The notes under the pieces are model-generated. The model saw only the letters and a program-made list of their open reading frames with translations. It was not told the DNA's origin and made no database searches. The translations under genes and the position numbers were made by a program. A stretch of 64,000 nucleotides of DNA. Origin: Euwallacea fornicatus (taxonomy: Eukaryota; Arthropoda; Insecta; Coleoptera; Curculionidae). Positions within the stretch are counted from its first letter, which is position 1, and each line of letters opens with the position of its first letter. Positions 24,051 through 35,399 of this stretch are shown piece after piece. Location: contig NC_089542.1 of the NCBI RefSeq assembly GCF_040115645.1, positions 1,116,001-1,180,000 on the forward strand, written 5' to 3'.

Positions 24051-27000
24051 ATGAACAAACAACCACAAACTGCCCCTTGTTGCACAAGTCGGTGTCAATC
24101 TAGTCAACATGGAGACTCCATCACTGCTGCTATCACCAAGAGATCTGTCACTGATAGTGACTTATCATCATACTTAACTTATACTTGTTGCTGTTGTGAG
24201 TCTGTTAAAGATTCAGTTGGAAGAACAGCTCTACATGTTGCTGCTGCTTGTGGCAGGTCTGGCCTGGTATCATGGCTTGTCAATAATCGGCATGCCAATA
24301 TTAATGTGAAAGATAAAGAATCTGGATATACCGCTTTGCACAGAAGCATATTTTATGGAAAAATTGACACAGTTGTTGAGTTAATTAAGCTAGGTAAATT
24401 TATACTGAAAGTTCCACGGGATGCCTCATAATGAGCATGATTTGAGTTTAAATTTTTTCTTTCTCTTGAGCTATTATGAAGCACACCGTGGCATGAATTC
24501 AGCTATCAATTGAGTTATGAATAGATTCAAATTTAGGAGCTAATGGGACACTGCAAGATGCAAACAGCCTGACTTACCTTGAGCATGCAATGATAGATAG
24601 ATTTTGCCCCCCTGACTCGACGTTTTCTAGTGGAGAACTTTTCACTTGGGGGGCAAATTCTAACAATTCTCTTGGTTCACAGCTACCGCGAACAGTACCT
24701 GAAAGTATGGATATTTTTCATAAAGAATATTCAAATGAAAATGTATGGCAAGTTTTCATTGGTCAATTTCACAGTGTGATTCTTACAGAGTCTGGTAAAT
24801 TATTTATAACTATACCACAATTGCCTTGAAATTACATAATTTATTATTAGGTTCGGTTTATAGTTGTGGCCACGGTCAGGGTGGGAGATTAGGTTTGGGA
24901 GTACAACATTCTGAAGTGATTCCTAAACCAATTAAATTTCCTGCCGCTATGAACGTACCTCATTTCAGTGAGAAAATACAAATTATTAGCTGTAGTATAG
25001 CCAGAGATCACAGTGTATTTTTGGCATCCAGTGGGGAGGTATGTGGTAAAAGGATTTCTGTTTATTTATTAATCTCATGACAAACATCCAAGGTGTAAGG
25101 GAAAAAACATTAATATGTTGTCAACATTAACTGCGGGCTAATTCCTATAAAAACGTTCAAATTGAGCTTGGGAAGCGATAAAATTCTTCATTTCTATGGA
25201 AATTAGCGTGATTTTAAAGATAGCACCAAATTAAAAAAAAATTAATATTATATCACAAATCCTAAACGAACTTATTGATAAATAACCTGAATTTACAATT
25301 TTGTCTAATGCCTAACTATTTCCATATTTTTAGCTGTACTCGTGCGGATTAAACAAACATAGGGTTCTAGGTATTGCACCGCCTCCAGCTGAATTACTAG
25401 TCCCTAAAATACTAAAACATTTAGCCGATAATTCCTCACAAGTTGCTACCGGCAACTATCATTCCTTAGTTTGGAACAAATCTGGTAATTTCTATTACGC
25501 TATTTGGAAAGAAGGATAATAGGACGAGGATAATGGGACCAATTGCATTGTAGGCATTTATACCTGGGGCCTTAATGCAGGCCAGTTGGGCCATCAACTC
25601 GTAAATCCTTCAGATAAATACATTTTAACTTCTAAAAAAGTTACTTGCATTAATTACAAGCAGAGTACCATCAAGTTGGTATGCGCTAGTACTGGAGCCA
25701 CTGTTGTCTATACTAAAAAAGGGGATGTTTATATCCTTCATGAATACCAATGTAGGAAAATAGCTTCAAGGTAATGTTAAAACATTGTGATCCTGTCCTG
25801 ACGTCCTCGGATCGCACGAAAGTGCAATCAGAGGACCCAGGAGTGATCCAATTTGCATAGAAATTTTTTTCAGCTCAATAGTGAATTTAAGACAGCTAAA
25901 CATTTCCATTTTAACCGATTTTTTGGGAAACAAACGAATGTGTCAACACGTTATTGCTTTGTATAAATTGAAAAATTCTGAGACACTTATTTATATAAAT
26001 AATTATATAACTAAGCGCATTTTATTCAAGTTAAAAGCCCATGTAGCTTTTGTATCTACACTATTTTCCTAACATCAATAATAAATTTTTAATCAAAAAT
26101 TCTACAATTTACATTTGTGTTTTCTATTCACTTAATTTACGTCAGCTTGCTCACTCTATTTAGATCAGATTAACTTGCAAGTTTCTTTTTTCGGCAAGAG
26201 TTTTCAATTCTTGATCTTCACCTATTTGAATAAAATTTAACTTTTAATTACCTTTTAGACAACTGAATTTGGTAGAAATAGCTGTGATTGGTGGAAACTT
26301 AAATCATTCTTTAGACCCAGAACTGTCAAATAAAAATAGAGAATTAAAAGTTGCCGCGTTGACCAGCACTGGCAGATTACTTTTGTGGCAGGAGTCAGAC
26401 CCCGTTCTACGCAGATGCGTTTTCTCTATTAATAGATCTCTGAATATAATTCAAGTTGGTCTCAATATAAATAATATTCTATTTGTTACCAAAGAGGGAG
26501 AAGCGTTTAAAGGGGAAGCTAGGCCGAGGAAGAAAAAGACTGGGGATAAGGAAAAATCCGATAAGAGTTTCAAGAGCAGTTTTCATAAATTTATAGACAG
26601 ATACGAATGCATTTCTGTAAAACTCGAGAGAATTCCACGAGTTCATAGAGCCGTTTGGATTCAGAGTGATCCAAAGGGGCATAATTATGCGATTATTCAG
26701 GTAGGTGACATCCGAAGACAGTTATCGAAACATTTGCAAAATAGCCGTTATTCGCGCAATGGATTAACGTTATAGAAAACTCCATTTCAGGACCGGCCGT
26801 ACAAGTATTTCACCCCATGTGACATTACTGCATCTACAATGTCGGAAAATATGAGCGACTTACTAACAACAGCCGATGTCTGTGATGGCATCGCAGATAT
26901 AGAATTCAACATTTCCGGGAGACGGTTTCCCGCTCACAAATACGTTTTAGCCTCGCGAAGTCAATATTTCATGAATTTATTTAATAAAAACCATAACTCG

Positions 27001-29288
27001 ATAATGGAGTTTAAGGGATACCAGCCAGCCATATTCGAAGAATTTTTAAAATACATTTATACCGGCAATAGTGAGCTCATCGAATTGGGCGATTTGAAAA
27101 ATGAAGCACTTTTGCGTTTGTGCCAGAAGCCCGTAAAAGAAAATGACAAAGAAAACGATGCGATAGTTCAGTGTCAAGATGAAAATAATCTGTCCGCTTT
27201 CGAATATTATTCGACAATGGAAGACCAGCCCACGAACAATGTGAAAAAGTTGGAAAATCCTGTAAGAATGTTGCATGAAATGGCCAAGCGATTTGAAGTG
27301 GTAACGCTGCAAAAAATTTTGAGCAATTTAGATATGGTCAAGTGCAGTGTAAGAGTTAAAAAAGGGAAAAAGGAAGTCGGGAAATCTCCGATTATTTTCA
27401 GTAAGAGTTTGTGTCCTGAACTGTGCGATGTAGAAATTAGGTGCAAGGATAATAGGGTGTTGAAAGCTCATAAGTGCATTTTATCAGCCAGAGTGGATTA
27501 TTTTGGGAATATGTTTTCAGCCAGATGGGGAGGGGTAAGTTATCAGACTATTTCGTCACGAGACAGTTTCGAACGTTCAGTGGTTCAAAAGTGTTTATCA
27601 ACTGTGAAGTTAAATATTTTCTTTAAAAATAAATCCATATTAAATTTTTTCCACGAATCGAGCAATTCACAGTCGCTTAATAATACAGCATATTTATAAT
27701 GTAAAACAAATCAATGGTAGTTCTTGTGAAAATTAATAAATTGGGGGTCATGTGTTTCCTAAATATACAACGGATATCTATGAGGACATTCCTGGTGTAA
27801 AAATAAGAAAAAAAAGTTTATATAAACATACAGACCTTGTAAACATACTGCTGTGGAATGCTAAATTTTATATCAAAGAATTCAAACTTTTAGGATGTAA
27901 CCTCGAAGATGACCATGCTCTACTCCAAATCGGTTGTAGAAGCCTTGCTTGAATTTATTTATACCGATTCCTTGGACCGCCTAGACGAGAAGGACATGGA
28001 TCAACTGTTCAAAATCATAATCCTCGCTGATCAGTTCTTCGTCGACAGGCTAAAAGAGCAATGCGAAAATATTTTATCCAATTTACTTACCATCAAGAAC
28101 GCCGTACAGCTATTGGCACTTGCCGATGCATACAACGCAGACGGTTTAAAAACTAATTGTTTCGAGTTTATGCATCAAAACATGCCGTCGTTCTTAGAGT
28201 TGAGACTTCTCGACGATCTTGATTCGTCACTATTGAAAGAGCTCTCCGAGTTTTATCAAATCAGGAGACGCCTGGACTGCAGAGTTATCACTCCTTATTC
28301 CACTGCAGTTTCAGATGAGGAGATTGCGGCGATTAGCTCAATGTATCCTACGGATATTACAGAAAAAAAAGACAAGATTGGCGGTAAACAGAAGATGTCT
28401 AACTCTAGTAAAAAGCGGTCTCGGACTCATAAAAGCAGCGCTTCTGAGAAAATTCTGCCAGAGCCCCTGGAAAAAGAAGCTGTTCAAGTTATCAATAACA
28501 ATCTATCGACATCGAAATTTTCTTCAGAACCAGAAGAAGGGAATTTGTCGAAAAATCCTCTATCTGCTCGAGTGAAGTCAATAGTAGTAGTCAATAATTT
28601 AGGTTTGTATGACGAAGAATTCGAGGAGGATTTCACGCCTCTGCAAAGGACATCGGATTATGGAAATCCAAACGCATCTTTTGGGGATTTTCCGTTGCTG
28701 AACAGTCCTCCAAAACAACCGGGATTTTATAGTAAGCCCCAACATAAATTGGAAATGAAAACGAAGGTTGTTAAATTGTCGCAGAAGCAACGAAAGAGGT
28801 TATCTTCAGAGAGCAGTAATATTGTTCCTGCAAGTTCTCCAAATCAAGCAGGTACGCTTTTAAATTTAAAATCAAGTTTATTGTATTATTAATATTCATA
28901 AGGTAGTATAGTTCAACAGCGATAAGGAGATAAGTTAATTTCAGAAAACGCTAAAAATCCATGGAAGATTCTTCCAGATCCGGTTTCTCCGGTAAATTCA
29001 CCCCCCACCAATAATTTTGAAACCATCATCTCTAATGAGCGAAAACAAAAGGAAAATTTGGTCAAGATAACTAGTAAGCAACTGGTTTATACTCAGGTAA
29101 ATATCTCGAAATATTTTGAAATGTTATTGATATATTCGTATAATTTCGGATTTTAGATTGAAGATAAAGCCATTGACGAATTGAAGAAATTCTATAATGT
29201 GGACAATATCGAAGATGAAGTTATAACCATTGAACGAGTATCAATGGGTGCAGTAGCGTTACCAGTGTGGGTGCCGAAAACTAAATAA
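24051..29288 (+). CDS. Ibtk: Inhibitor of Bruton tyrosine kinase homologue (ANK-RCC1-BTB-BTB)
   Basis: Ten exons: 24051-24393, 24537-24794, 24851-25038, 25334-25484, 25554-25770, 26259-26700, 26791-27534, 27894-28851, 28945-29096, 29157-29288. They sum to exactly 1195 codons (1194 residues; human IBTK is about 1350). Order: ankyrin repeats at about 55-115 (GRTALHVAAACGRSG, GYTALHRSIFYGK); RCC1 repeats at about 145-330 (GELFTWGANSNNSLG, VYSCGHGQGGRLGLG, LYSCGLNKHRVLG, IYTWGLNAGQLG); BTB1 at about 563-650 (FPAHKYVLASRSQYF); BTB2 at about 742-815 (LKAHKCILSARVDYFGNMF), split by an intron; then a charged C-terminal region ending in PVWVPKTK. IBTK proteins are substrate adaptors for CUL3 ubiquitin ligases; the RCC1 part probably binds clients. 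The ATG sits directly behind a splice acceptor, so three codons may be added upstream (23445). BTK itself is only a vertebrate partner. Confidence 0.93.
25788..25850. repeat. Long hairpin with GAAA loop in an IBTK intron
   Basis: Within the fifth IBTK intron, GTCCTC (25803-25808), GAT and GCAC pair with GTGC, ATC and GAGGAC (25831-25836) around the loop GAAA, with two opposed mismatches. Outside these arms CCTG pairs with CAGG and GATC with GATC. It begins about 20 bases after the 5' splice site. It could be a structured RNA element or a very short foldback repeat. Confidence 0.55.
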
Positions 29289-29854
29289 TTATCAGCTATT
29301 TATGTGATATTAATTCTAAGATATGGGAACATATTGTCCATAATTTTATGTAAATTCCTAATGGATAAGTGGGTAAACATTTTAAATTACTTGTCAAATA
29401 TTGAATGAATGTGAAGTCAATTGATATACGATTTGATTTTGTGTTGTGGTGCCAAAAATTATTTTCTATTTACGTGCGGAGAAGTACACTTTTACAGGTG
29501 CTATGATGTACAGAGGACCCCTGAAATTATTTTACAGTGCTTGACCAAAAACTCCTAAAATAAAAATAACGCGTTTTAGATAAACTTACCCACACCCATT
29601 GTCGTTTCGTTTTGCCGCAACGGGTCGTCAAAGTTTTCCAATGTATATCGTTTTTACGAAATAATTGCTCAACACTTATCGATTTTAAATAATATTCTAA
29701 CTAAAAGTTATTACATAAACTGGAGTGTTTTGAGGTAGACAAATTTTTTTTAATGCGTGGAAATATTAGAAGATACCTTTTAATACTCACGAAAGTTTGA
29801 TAGTTCCGAATTTTGCGGCATACAAAAAAATTCAGTATTATTTCCCGAAAGTCA
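29289..29854. other. Spacer after IBTK
   Basis: The 3' flank of IBTK and unique AT-rich DNA leading into the satellite array. No gene was recognised. Confidence 0.45.
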
Positions 29855-30830
29855 TTAAAACAGTTAGAATTGTAAATCCACATTGCCACAAAGCATGGGC
29901 GTACTCAATGGAACCTGAAACAGAAAAAAGTCAATATTAGTTTCCGAACAAGTCATCAAAACAGTTAGAATTGTAAATCCACATTGCCACAAAGCATGGG
30001 CGTACTCAATGGAACCTGAAACAGAAAAAATCAATATTAGTTTCCGAAAAAGTCATCAAAACAGTTAGAATTGTAAATCCACATTGCCACAAAGCATGGG
30101 CGTACTCAATGGAACCTGAAACAGAAAAAAGTCAATATTAGTTTCCGAACAAGTCATCAAAACAGTTAGAATTGTAAATCCACATTGCCACAAAGCATGG
30201 GCGTACTCAATGGAACCTGAAAAAGAAAAAAGTCAATATTAGTTCCCGAAAAAGTCATCAAAACAGTTAGAATTGTAAATCCACATTGCCACAAAGCATG
30301 GGCGTACTCAATGGAACCTGAAACAGAAAAAAGTCAATATTAGTTTCCGAACAAGTCATCAAAACAGTTAGAATTGTAAATCCACATTGCCACAAAGCAT
30401 GGGCGTACTCAATGGAACCTGAAAAAGAAAAAAGTCAATATTAGTTCCCGAAAAAGTCATCAAAACAGTTAGAATTGTAAATCCACATTGCCACAAAGCA
30501 TGGGCGTACTCAATGGAACCTGGAACAGAAAAAAGTCAATATTAGTTTCCGAACAAGTCATCAAAACAGTTAGAATTGTAAATCCACATTGCCACAAAGC
30601 ATGGGCGTACTCAATGGAACCTGAAACAGAAAAAAGTCAATATTAGTTCCCGAAAAAGTCATTTAAACAGTAAAAATAGCGAATCAACGTTGGCGCGAGG
30701 CAAAGGCGTACACAAAGGAAGTCTGAAACAGAAAAAAAAATCAACATTAATTCCCGAAAAAACTTTGAGAACAATTAGAGTTGCCAATTAACTTCGACTT
30801 TAAGCAGAGGCGTAAGCGAGGGAGACCTAA
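29855..30830. repeat. 100-bp tandem satellite array
   Basis: The landmark CAGTTAGAATTGTAAATC recurs at 29861, 29962, 30062, 30163 and on at 100-101-base steps to about 30567. That gives eight near-identical units with single-base variants (AACAAG or AAAAAG before the landmark; GAAACAG or GAAAAAG at the end). Two further units at about 30660 and 30765 are strongly diverged, so homogeneity falls off toward the right edge. No unit carries a conserved open frame. Confidence 0.95.
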
Positions 30831-31230
30831 AACAAAGAATGATTTGAAATGTTTTGAAAGAACTGAAGTTGTGATGTTAAACTTCGGCAACGTTCAAAGA
30901 TAGTTCTAAATGCCTTCTAGAAAGGCCAAAATAGCAAATGGTTTGGATTATGAATTTGAAAGTTCGAAGTTTAAGACGAAACTGAACTCTGAATCACAAG
31001 ACATAAGAATCGGAACTCGCCCTCTGAGTACCAAACGTGTGAGCCAGAATTACTTCGGAGACATCGTTTTTACTCACAAAATGACAGTTAACCGTTCCCA
31101 TTTTCAGTCACTAAGTTGTAGACACCTCAACGACACACTTTACGAGTCTTTAAAACAAAAGAAAACCAAATTATTCCGATTATTAATGCAGCGCGCATGT
31201 GGAGCTCTTCTTCGTCGTCGCGCTAACGTT

Positions 31231-31310
31231 CGAATGAATCAACTACGAAGTGGTATCAGTACGAAAACATGCAAAAAATTCACAATCTGCCTTTTGTAAA
31301 GGTACAGCTC
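31231..31310 (+). repeat. Diverged duplicate, copy 1 (partner at 32248)
   Basis: This stretch and 32248-32322 share the ordered words CGAATSA, ATCRGTACGAAAAC, AAAAA and AAAGGTACA with many differences. It lies in a 129-codon open frame (30910-31299) that has no recognised domain. The pair is probably what is left of two copies of one old repeat. Confidence 0.5.
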
Positions 31311-31326
31311 ATCGGTATTGGAAATG

Positions 31327-31389
31327 ATACACCACCGTTAGTAACAGGCGGTGATTCCAAATTTAATAAATTGGGGGAAGGTGGTGTAT
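31327..31389. repeat. Short inverted repeat
   Basis: ATACACCACC at 31327-31336 is the exact reverse complement of GGTGGTGTAT at 31380-31389, with further partial pairing inside. It may be a small foldback element. Confidence 0.5.
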
Positions 31390-31538
31390 TCAAGACGATA
31401 CTTTAATTATGCAAACGTACCCCGAAGGAGGAAAAAATACATTTCCTATTGCAAAGGGAGGTTTATCGAAAATAAGTCAGAAGTTTTTCGAGAACAATAC
31501 TAATATGGAATTTCAAACGTTCTGTGCATAGTTGATAC

Positions 31539-31646
31539 ACAGGGTGTCTCGTATTAGTAATTGTAAGCGCCATAAAGAAAGTCTAATTATTTGCGCATAA
31601 GAAATCTCCGGTTAGCGGATTGGCCTACTAATACGAGACACCCTGT
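31539..31646. mobile_element. MITE-like element with 21-bp perfect terminal inverted repeats
   Basis: The left end reads ACAGGGTGTCTCGTATTAGT and continues one base further before the match ends; the right end is its exact reverse complement. The element is 108 bases and has no coding capacity, so it would depend on a transposase made elsewhere. The CAGGGTG terminus is shared with other elements in this window. Confidence 0.85.
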
Positions 31647-31904
31647 ATATATAAATAAGTATAATAAATATAAAGCCCTTACCAACCTTAACATTTCGTC
31701 TCAATGTGTTAAAATTTAAAAACTTGGAAGGGTGAATGATATGGGTGGCCTATTGAATTTAATTTCTTTGTGAAGAGTTGCTTTGAGCATCCTATCGTGA
31801 CGATGCAGGGACAACGTTATCTTCACCGAATTGTCCAGAATTCGTAATTTTATTAATAACACATTCGTGGATAATGCACTCGGTATTTTAAAAAAATCCT
31901 GGAA

Positions 31905-31980
31905 CCCATTAGAGTTGCCTCTTGAAGAGGCGGAATTCACAAATAATTTTGCTTTAAACCAGAGGCGTACATAGTTGACA
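31905..31980. repeat. Isolated diverged satellite monomer
   Basis: TTAGAGTTGCC followed by GCTTTAAACCAGAGGCGTA resembles the degenerate last unit of the satellite at 30765-30830 (TTAGAGTTGCC ... ACTTTAAGCAGAGGCGTA). It appears to be a monomer stranded about 1.1 kb beyond the array. Confidence 0.45.
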
Positions 31981-32247
31981 TTGGAAACACAAGAATATTG
32001 AATTTAATTTACTTAAGTACGATTAAAAATCTTGGATCTATGTTGATTATGATTTGAGGTTTAGGAGCCTTGGAAAGGCACTTTTCGGACCTTTGTTTTC
32101 GGGACCAAAAATCGCAAAAAACAGGGATCAAAATGATGTATTCCGGAAGGGAAAGGCGCATTGCCAAGCAATTTTCCTTATGAGCCACATAGGTCAATGC
32201 CTAGTTTATCCCTTATTTGAAATATCTTGTCGGTCATACTACCACTC

Positions 32248-32322
32248 GGTCGAATCATCTAAAAATCGATATCGGTACGAAAACGCACAAAAAACTTTGC
32301 AATCTCTTGCAAAGGTACAAGC
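32248..32322 (+). repeat. Diverged duplicate, copy 2 (partner at 31231)
   Basis: Shares with 31231-31310 the pattern CGAATCA, ATCGGTACGAAAAC, CAAAAAACTTTGCAATCT and CAAAGGTACA. Gaps and substitutions show it is old. Confidence 0.5.
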
Positions 32323-32476
32323 CATGGGACGAATGGCAACAGCGCTACCATGGCCTCCAAATATTCAAATAACTATCCACCCTTTTTTTGCGAGCCTACA
32401 ACTCCTCGATCTAAGCACGGAAACGAAATGAGAAACGAAATAATGTACAGCGTCGACATGCTTGAGGAAGGGCATA

Positions 32477-35000
32477 CAGGGTGTTTGAAAAAAACGGGCG
32501 GAACTGCAACTCAGTTATTTATGAACGGATTTTGGTCAACTAAAAACCAAATAAAATGATATTTTTCAGCCTATTAAGTAAATTCAAAGTTGATATTTTT
32601 TTTACTCAAACGTCTCCGCTTCAGGTGTCAAATCCGGAATTTCAAATAGAATTTTTTTTCAATTTTTCGGTGGGAAATATTTTTCTGATTTTAATGATGC
32701 GTGTGAAGTTAATATTGAAACAATTTTTAACTGTAAAAATTGAAAAAAAAATTTGAAGAATGTGAGTTAGGTGGCCATCTGCGTTCAAAATTTGGACATT
32801 ATGAGTTATGTAACCATCTTATCGCTATGGGGTGTCTGCGTTATTCTGTGGTCGTCCGCGTTTCGTTCCAACCCACCCTATTGTATTATCTTGTACAGGG
32901 CGCCATAGACAAGCGGCGCCCATTTGATACCCAGCGAGAAGGGACAAGACAAAGTTGCCCTCACCTATTGAAACCAAACCGTTTTTCTTCGTAATTTTCT
33001 CGGGGCAGTTATGCGGCGAGTGCATGCTGCAGTGCTACTCAGGTTACGTCAACCGTCTCAGGGACATCTTCCATTTTAAAGGACCAAAAATGATCCAAAT
33101 GGAACGAACCCAATTCCCATCAGCAACAACCGCAGTAAACGCCACGTCAGATGTATGGAATATATTTAATTTGTTGATGCCTGGGAGGTGCAAATCATTT
33201 TTTTACATTGTTTTCATAACAGCGATGAAAGAAAAACAATGGCGAAAATTTTAGAAGGGCCAAAAGTTTTTCGAAATGAAGTCAGCTAGTGGATGAGAAA
33301 AAAATTAAGGTTACTCGTGCAGAAACTAACAAAATTACAAAATTTTATTGGCGGGCCACGTGCCATTTTTAATATTTCCACGCTTTAATAAAAGTTTCTG
33401 CTCACGTCAAAACACGTCAATTTATGTAGTAACTCTTGGAAATTAAGTGAAAATCCCTAGGCGCTTCGCTTGCGTCGCAGAATACCACGAGTGATATAAA
33501 GCTACGCATTTCCTAACCGGTTTTGGTCAGCAAATTTTTTTTTGGCCCATATAATTGCGTTTTGACCTGTGTAGTGTTCCATGGCGCCCAACTGACCGTA
33601 TTTTAACGAGTATTTATTTAAATGTTTCGCATTTAAATGAAAAATGAACCGATGTTTTTCCCGCTTGTCCTGTGAGACGGAACAAATTACCATCGACGAC
33701 CTAAAATCGACACTAATCGTTCCTAGTTCTGACAAAATTTCAAACATTCTCCAGGGCTATAAATACGTCAACCTAGAAATGCATAACATTCAGTAGTTAA
33801 GCACCCCGGGCTGCCAATAAAAGGAAAATAAGACCAATTTATCTTTATTTCGGCACTTTACACCGCGCTAAACGTTATCCTACGAAGAACCGAAACCAGA
33901 AAATGCAGCCCAGCTACATCTCTCCCGGATCGCTTTCCTAGATATATCCAGGCCCTCGTACAGTGGGGCAAAACATCGTGAAAACGGCCAAAAATATCCC
34001 CGAGGAAGAGGCATTTTGGCCTTTACAAAGCGAGGTAGGGGTTTGACGAATATCTACTTATAGCCAAACCCCCCAAGATTTACCATTTCGTCCAAAATTG
34101 TTCGCGCACGATTGAGGCTATATCTAGCTGCGACGTTCCCTAGCAGTTTAGCAAATAAGTCGGAGGGGTTCGTCGGATAAATTCCATGCTTTGATGTGGC
34201 AAGATCCATTTTCGGAACGATTTTGAAAAACGTGAAATTACCTTTGTAGGCGAAAAAGACATGCTATCATGGCGTGTCTTTTTTTTGGCCTGAAAACGTG
34301 GCCTGAAACGGACACTCAGATGGGATCATCTGCGTTTGAGTTAGGTCACCCGGTATACTTCCAATGATACTCATTTTTTTACCGAAATCTGCCGGGATTT
34401 TTGTCCACTATCTTTCACATATCAGTGGCGTCGGGATGGCGGACGTCTCCGACCGGGTTCGGGGAGTATCCCAACAGCTGATTCCATGCCGACGCCAGAT
34501 CAGACCGACGCCGCTAGTTCTGACAACTCCGCTATCCAGGTTGTATTACGTTGTTCCAGATTCCAGGCCGTAGTTTTCATCCCGATCGTGGTAAAAATAC
34601 ACGCGAATATTTTGCGCTCGTAACTTTTCAACGTTTCGGCTGTGGATGATTATTGTTGGTTATTTATGTGTCAACATCGTATACGCTTATGTAAGTTGGG
34701 AGGATATAATCGGGGTACTATTTTAACGCAAAACACGTTCCCTATTTAAGTAATTGCTTTATTACCAAAGAAAAAGGATTGAGTGCCGAGATAGCTCATG
34801 ACCGTCAATGAATCTTTAAAACCACCCCCAGGCAAAGACACGTCTGAGGCCACAAAATATTTCCGCCTATTTATACGCTTTATATATATGTTTGGAAAAG
34901 TGCATTTTCCCCAAAATACATGTGCCTGTAATAATAACAAGCTTAGCCAGAATTTCATTGCACCAAGCGCAATTCGGGGAATTTAAATGTGATTTATCTG
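32477..35000. other. Repeat-derived intergenic DNA
   Basis: Begins with a CAGGGTGTTTGAAAAAAACGG terminus of a short element at 32477. GAGTTAGGT next to CATCTGCGTT occurs at both 32766 and 34325-34345, the second running into CACCCGGTATAC, another element-end motif. Many short open frames are present without domain resemblance. I see no gene. Confidence 0.4.
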
Positions 35001-35159
35001 AGTGCAGCAAATTTCACTAAATCGTCTCCGATCTACCATCCAGCATGTGAATGGCCCTAATAATACCTTGTTTTTAGGAACGGCGGCAGACAATTACCGA
35101 GATAGAAATAAATTAATTGCCAACAAAGGCGCCCCCACACCGTTGCGAAGGTCTGGCAC

Positions 35160-35395
35160 TGTCGTCAGCGAATATGCTCTCGCCCTTTCAATTTGGCATC
35201 GTCGCTGGCGAATATTCGCGCCCTTTCAATTTGGCATCGTCGCTGGCGAATATTCGCGCCCTTTCAATTTGGCATCGTCGCTGGCGAATATTCGCGCCCT
35301 TTCAATTTGGCATCGTCGCTGGCGAATATTCACGCCCTTTCAATTTGGCATCATCGCTGGCGAATATTCGCGCCCTTTCAATTTGGCATCGTACT
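35160..35395. repeat. 38-bp minisatellite, six units
   Basis: CCCTTTCAATTTGGCATCGT starts at 35183, 35221, 35259, 35297, 35335 and 35373, exactly 38 bases apart, with a truncated, variant unit before the first. The units differ only by single bases (for example CGTCGC or CATCGC). As 38 is not a multiple of three, the frame shifts at each unit, and none of the three forward frames has a stop within the array. All three therefore encode the same 38-residue cycle (PFQFGIVAGEYSR, PFNLASSLANIRA, LSIWHRRWRIFA). Confidence 0.97.
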
Positions 35396-35399
35396 CTTG

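Noticed and set aside
29855..30660. Regular repeats that could suggest a CRISPR array
   Set aside because: The whole 100-base unit repeats with no unique spacers, there are no cas genes, and the region is animal DNA. It is an ordinary satellite.
30910..31299. 129-codon plus-strand frame next to the satellite
   Set aside because: No recognisable domain, overlaps a diverged repeat, and has no splice partners. It is kept only as a repeat.
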